Under the pieces are notes generated by a model, which saw nothing but the letters and a program-made list of their open reading frames with translations, ran no database searches and was not told the origin of the DNA. Position numbers and translations under genes: made by a program. From positions 1 to 34,566 of the forward strand of contig JAIVFU010000071.1 of the NCBI GenBank assembly GCA_020829485.1: a stretch of DNA of 34,566 nucleotides, read 5' to 3'. This DNA is from Nostoc sp. CHAB 5834. Its GTDB lineage: Bacteria > Cyanobacteriota > Cyanobacteriia > Cyanobacteriales > Nostocaceae. The stretch's first letter is position 1. Each line of letters opens with the position of its first letter. Shown one piece after another: positions 32,763 to 34,566 of the stretch.

Positions 32763-32806
32763 AAAAGTTAGGAGTGAAGAGTTAAATTTCATCACTCCTA
32801 ACTTTT
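32763..32806 (+). terminator. Terminator of tRNA-Arg overlapping the MFS gene end
   Basis: AAAAGTTAGGAGTGA (32763-32777) and TCACTCCTAACTTTT (32792-32806) form a perfect 15-bp stem followed by AGGTTTTTTAAGG. On the plus strand it serves the tRNA. The stop codon of the minus-strand MFS gene (32784-32782) lies in its loop, so the last MFS codons form part of the stem. Confidence 0.7.
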
Positions 32807-34056
32807 AGGTTTTTTAAGGCGTAGGCATCTGGAGCTAGACCTAGTGCAAAGCGGAAGGAGTTGGATAGGTTTTTGCTCGACTGGGTGAGGAAAAGGACAA
32901 GTGCAACAGAAGTGATCGCAGCACCGTAGCCAAACATATCGCGGTAGCCTACAAGTTCTGCGATGATACCCAGAAGAGGAGCCGCGATCGCAATTCCCAA
33001 GTCAAGTCCAGCTATACATATAGCAAAAATTTGACCCCGTTCTTGTGGCAGTGAGCGGTCTGCCATCATTGTCACCATCATCGAGATGAGTGTACCACCA
33101 CCAGCACCTTCAGCGATCGCAGCCAGTAAGAAAAACATCACGCTGTGAGCCTGCCACAGCAGTATTAATGCTAAAACGTAGCAAAAAATACCAAAAGTAA
33201 TAAACAAACCACGACCAAAGCGATCGCTTGCCTTACCAGCAAATACCCTGATACTAAAACTAGAAATTGCCGCAGCTGTAAAAAACAGTCCGCCATTGAA
33301 GTCCAGATCGGTGGATTTGAGGAATAACGAAACAAAAGTATGTACAGCACCGACGGACAAACCAACTAACAACATAACTATCGTTGGAACTTTTACCCGT
33401 GGACTGCTCAAAATTTGCCAAAAGTTGGGTAGGCGTAGCCCGTCGTAGACATCGTTTTTTTCAGTTTGCTGTTGTGTCTGCACTGGCGGATTTGTGACTT
33501 GTACAATCTCCAAGAGAGCGACAAAACCCAATTCGGCACAGAAGAGAAATAATATCCCGTAACCACTTGTAGCTTCCAAATATCCACCCAAAGCAGGGCC
33601 AATTGCTAAACCAAGGGGAGTTGCTAGGGTCATGTAACCAATGATTTCGCCACGAGTTTCAGTGGGAGCTAAATCTGCGACTAAGGCACTGTAGCCAGTG
33701 GTAAAAGCGGCAACACTAATGCCGTGAAAAATCCGCACCAGGATTAATAGCCCAAGAGATTGGGTTGCCAAGTAACCGAAAGGTGCGATCGCAGCTACTA
33801 TCGTACCAATCAATAAGGTAATTTTTCGACCACGTTCATCAGCTAACCGTCCCAGCATCGGGCGAGATAGCAATAAGCCAATGGCGAAACTGCCCATCAC
33901 AATCCCAATTTCTTGCTTACTTGCGCCCACATCATCAATGTAAAGCGGTAGGGTTGGTAAGAGCGAAGACATGCTCGACCAGAATAATAAACCTGCCGCA
34001 AATAAAATCAACAGGTTGAGCCGCAGTTCGGTATCAAAGGTATTAAATGCTTTCAA
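32782..34056 (-). CDS. MFS transporter carrying a dispersed-repeat insertion
   Basis: This 424-residue, twelve-helix major facilitator superfamily protein has the loop 2-3 signature RPMLGRLADERGRKITLLIG at about 65-84. A second, weaker copy (GKASDRFGRGLFI) lies in the C-terminal half. The substrate is unknown; it resembles drug-efflux type MFS proteins. The likely start is TTG at 34056, because an in-frame TAA lies just upstream and no ATG occurs until residue 29, inside the first helix. Residues ~202-209 (DVYDGLRL), in the central cytoplasmic loop, come from a 24-bp dispersed repeat (33430-33453) also present in the gene at 15435. Confidence 0.85.
   Translation of the reverse strand: MKAFNTFDTELRLNLLILFAAGLLFWSSMSSLLPTLPLYIDDVGASKQEIGIVMGSFAIGLLLSRPMLGRLADERGRKITLLIGTIVAAIAPFGYLATQSLGLLILVRIFHGISVAAFTTGYSALVADLAPTETRGEIIGYMTLATPLGLAIGPALGGYLEATSGYGILFLFCAELGFVALLEIVQVTNPPVQTQQQTEKNDVYDGLRLPNFWQILSSPRVKVPTIVMLLVGLSVGAVHTFVSLFLKSTDLDFNGGLFFTAAAISSFSIRVFAGKASDRFGRGLFITFGIFCYVLALILLWQAHSVMFFLLAAIAEGAGGGTLISMMVTMMADRSLPQERGQIFAICIAGLDLGIAIAAPLLGIIAELVGYRDMFGYGAAITSVALVLFLTQSSKNLSNSFRFALGLAPDAYALKNLKVRSDEI
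33430..33453 (-). repeat. 24-bp small dispersed repeat inside the MFS gene
   Basis: This is the reverse complement of 15647-15670, identical over 24 bases. Here it is read in frame as DVYDGLRL, while in the gene at 15435 it is read in another frame as MSTTGYA. It lies in the helix 6-7 loop, a place that tolerates insertion. Confidence 0.85.
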
Positions 34057-34080
34057 GGTAGATGCAATTTAATTGGTTTT

Positions 34081-34114
34081 TTGTCATTTGTCATTTGTCA
34101 TTTGTCATTTGTCA
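34081..34114. repeat. TCATTTG heptamer array upstream of the MFS gene
   Basis: About five consecutive TCATTTG units sit 25-58 bp upstream of the MFS start, where they could alter promoter spacing if the copy number changes. A short AGAGTCA tandem follows. Confidence 0.8.
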
Positions 34115-34131
34115 AGAGTCAAGAGTCAACC

Positions 34132-34257
34132 CAATACGGTTCGGTTAACGTGTTTATTCCTCGAAGATCCCCCCAACCCCCCTTAAAAAAGGGGGGCTTC
34201 TAACCCCCTTTTTAAGGGGGTCGCCGCAGGCGGGGGGATCTTAACCGAACCGTATTG
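34132..34257. mobile_element. 126-bp MITE with 17-bp perfect inverted ends
   Basis: CAATACGGTTCGGTTAA (34132-34148) and TTAACCGAACCGTATTG (34241-34257) are exact inverted copies. Inside are GATCCCCCC/GGGGGGATC and CCCCCCTT/AAGGGGGG pairs, so the whole unit folds on itself. A lone related end occurs near 14128. No ORF. Confidence 0.85.
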
Positions 34258-34290
34258 AGAGTCAATCAACATTTACCCTTAACTATTTAC

Positions 34291-34437
34291 CTGACAATTC
34301 AGGTCATCTGGAAAACCTCACTTCTATTTCTCTCATCCTTTAAGGAGAGAGACTTTGAATTTCCCCCTTTCCGCATCGGGAAGGGGGTTAGGGGGTTAGG
34401 TTAATCGTTAGCTTTTCCACATAACCTGAATTGTCAG
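34291..34437. mobile_element. 147-bp MITE-like inverted repeat next to the right IS copy
   Basis: CTGACAATTCAGGT (34291-34304) and ACCTGAATTGTCAG (34424-34437) are perfect 14-bp inverted ends. The interior has CTCTC-ATCCTTTAAGGAGAG and CCCCCTTTCC/GGAAGGGGG pairs. It ends three bases before the TA at which the IS630-type element begins. Confidence 0.65.
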
Positions 34438-34442
34438 AACTA

Positions 34443-34566
34443 AGTAGGTCGGCAGGAAAAAACGAAACTATGTAACAATAAATAAATACGGAGAATATAT
34501 CTACCGAGGTAACAAAAAATATGGGCGCTCGTTTGAGGGTATTTCTGACTAAAGAGGAAAACAAAA
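34443..34566 (+). mobile_element. IS630-family insertion sequence, 5' end (partial, runs off window)
   Basis: This is the second copy of the element at the left edge, in the opposite orientation. It starts AGTAGGTCGGCAGG right after TA (34441-34442), has a 78-bp leader, and then the transposase ATG at 34521 with MGARLRVFLTKEENK to the window edge. It is identical to positions 1-122 over the shared length. Transcription of both transposase genes points away from the window. Confidence 0.75.

Noticed and set aside
1..34566. Circular plasmid or phage with terminal repeats
   Set aside because: The terminal repeats are inverted, not direct, and start at a TA with a transposase N-terminus. That fits two IS copies, not a circle or phage ends. 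No phage or plasmid genes are present.
32670..34566. Integration of a genomic island at tRNA-Arg
   Set aside because: No integrase gene and no direct repeat of the tRNA 3' end were seen in the window; the neighbours are ordinary chromosomal genes.

Overview
The window comes from a filamentous, heterocyst-forming type cyanobacterium, almost certainly a Nostoc close to N. punctiforme. The evidence is dense GCGATCGC (HIP1) octamers, heptamer short tandem repeats, many small palindromic dispersed repeats, a heme oxygenase of the phycobilin pathway, an hpsL-P type hormogonium polysaccharide cluster, and a dynamin-like GTPase that I recognise as essentially the N. punctiforme BDLP protein. I worked by reading the sequence and from memory of the families; no database was searched.

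Both ends of the window are the same 122-bp left end of an IS630/Tc1-type insertion sequence in inverted orientation, each beginning at a TA dinucleotide and each running outward into the start of a transposase (MGARLRVFLT...). The left copy supplies the stop codon of the first gene. This looks like a draft contig bounded by two IS copies, i.e. a 34.3-kb segment flanked by inverted IS elements.

Layout. 0.1-2.1 kb: dynamin-like GTPase clipped by the IS (minus). 2.3-3.2 kb: two convergent type II toxin-antitoxin modules (RelE/ParE type and HicBA). 3.4-6.9 kb: YgfZ-type folate-binding protein, a DUF5331-like protein, a thioredoxin-like [2Fe-2S] ferredoxin and cysteine synthase. 6.9-7.85 kb: repeat-rich spacer with a gene remnant. 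7.85-12.8 kb: a small coiled-coil/membrane protein, BDLP, and a second dynamin-like GTPase carrying a C-terminal DnaJ domain; these form the most interesting block. 12.9-14.9 kb: duplicated DUF305 lipoprotein and 1-Cys peroxiredoxin. 15.4-25.3 kb: a membrane protein, then on the minus strand a GT-A glycosyltransferase, hpsL, hpsM, hpsN, hpsO, hpsP, preceded by glmM, which makes glucosamine-1-phosphate for amino-sugar polymers. 25.9-30.1 kb: heme oxygenase, a HigBA-type toxin-antitoxin pair, CobW and an ABA4-like membrane protein. 30.1-34.1 kb: small conserved cyanobacterial proteins (one unrecognised, DUF3181, 2TM), a broken Uma2-type nuclease gene, moaC, tRNA-Arg(ACG) and an MFS transporter.

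The spacers are unusually rich in miniature mobile elements. They include a 111-bp element with 11-bp inverted ends and an 8-bp target duplication, three copies of a ~195-bp element with GTGTCAACTTAA ends, a 126-bp element with 17-bp perfect ends, a 245-bp nested element splitting the two dynamin genes, and a 24-bp repeat present inside two protein-coding genes in different reading frames. Nothing resembling a CRISPR array, rRNA or prophage was seen.
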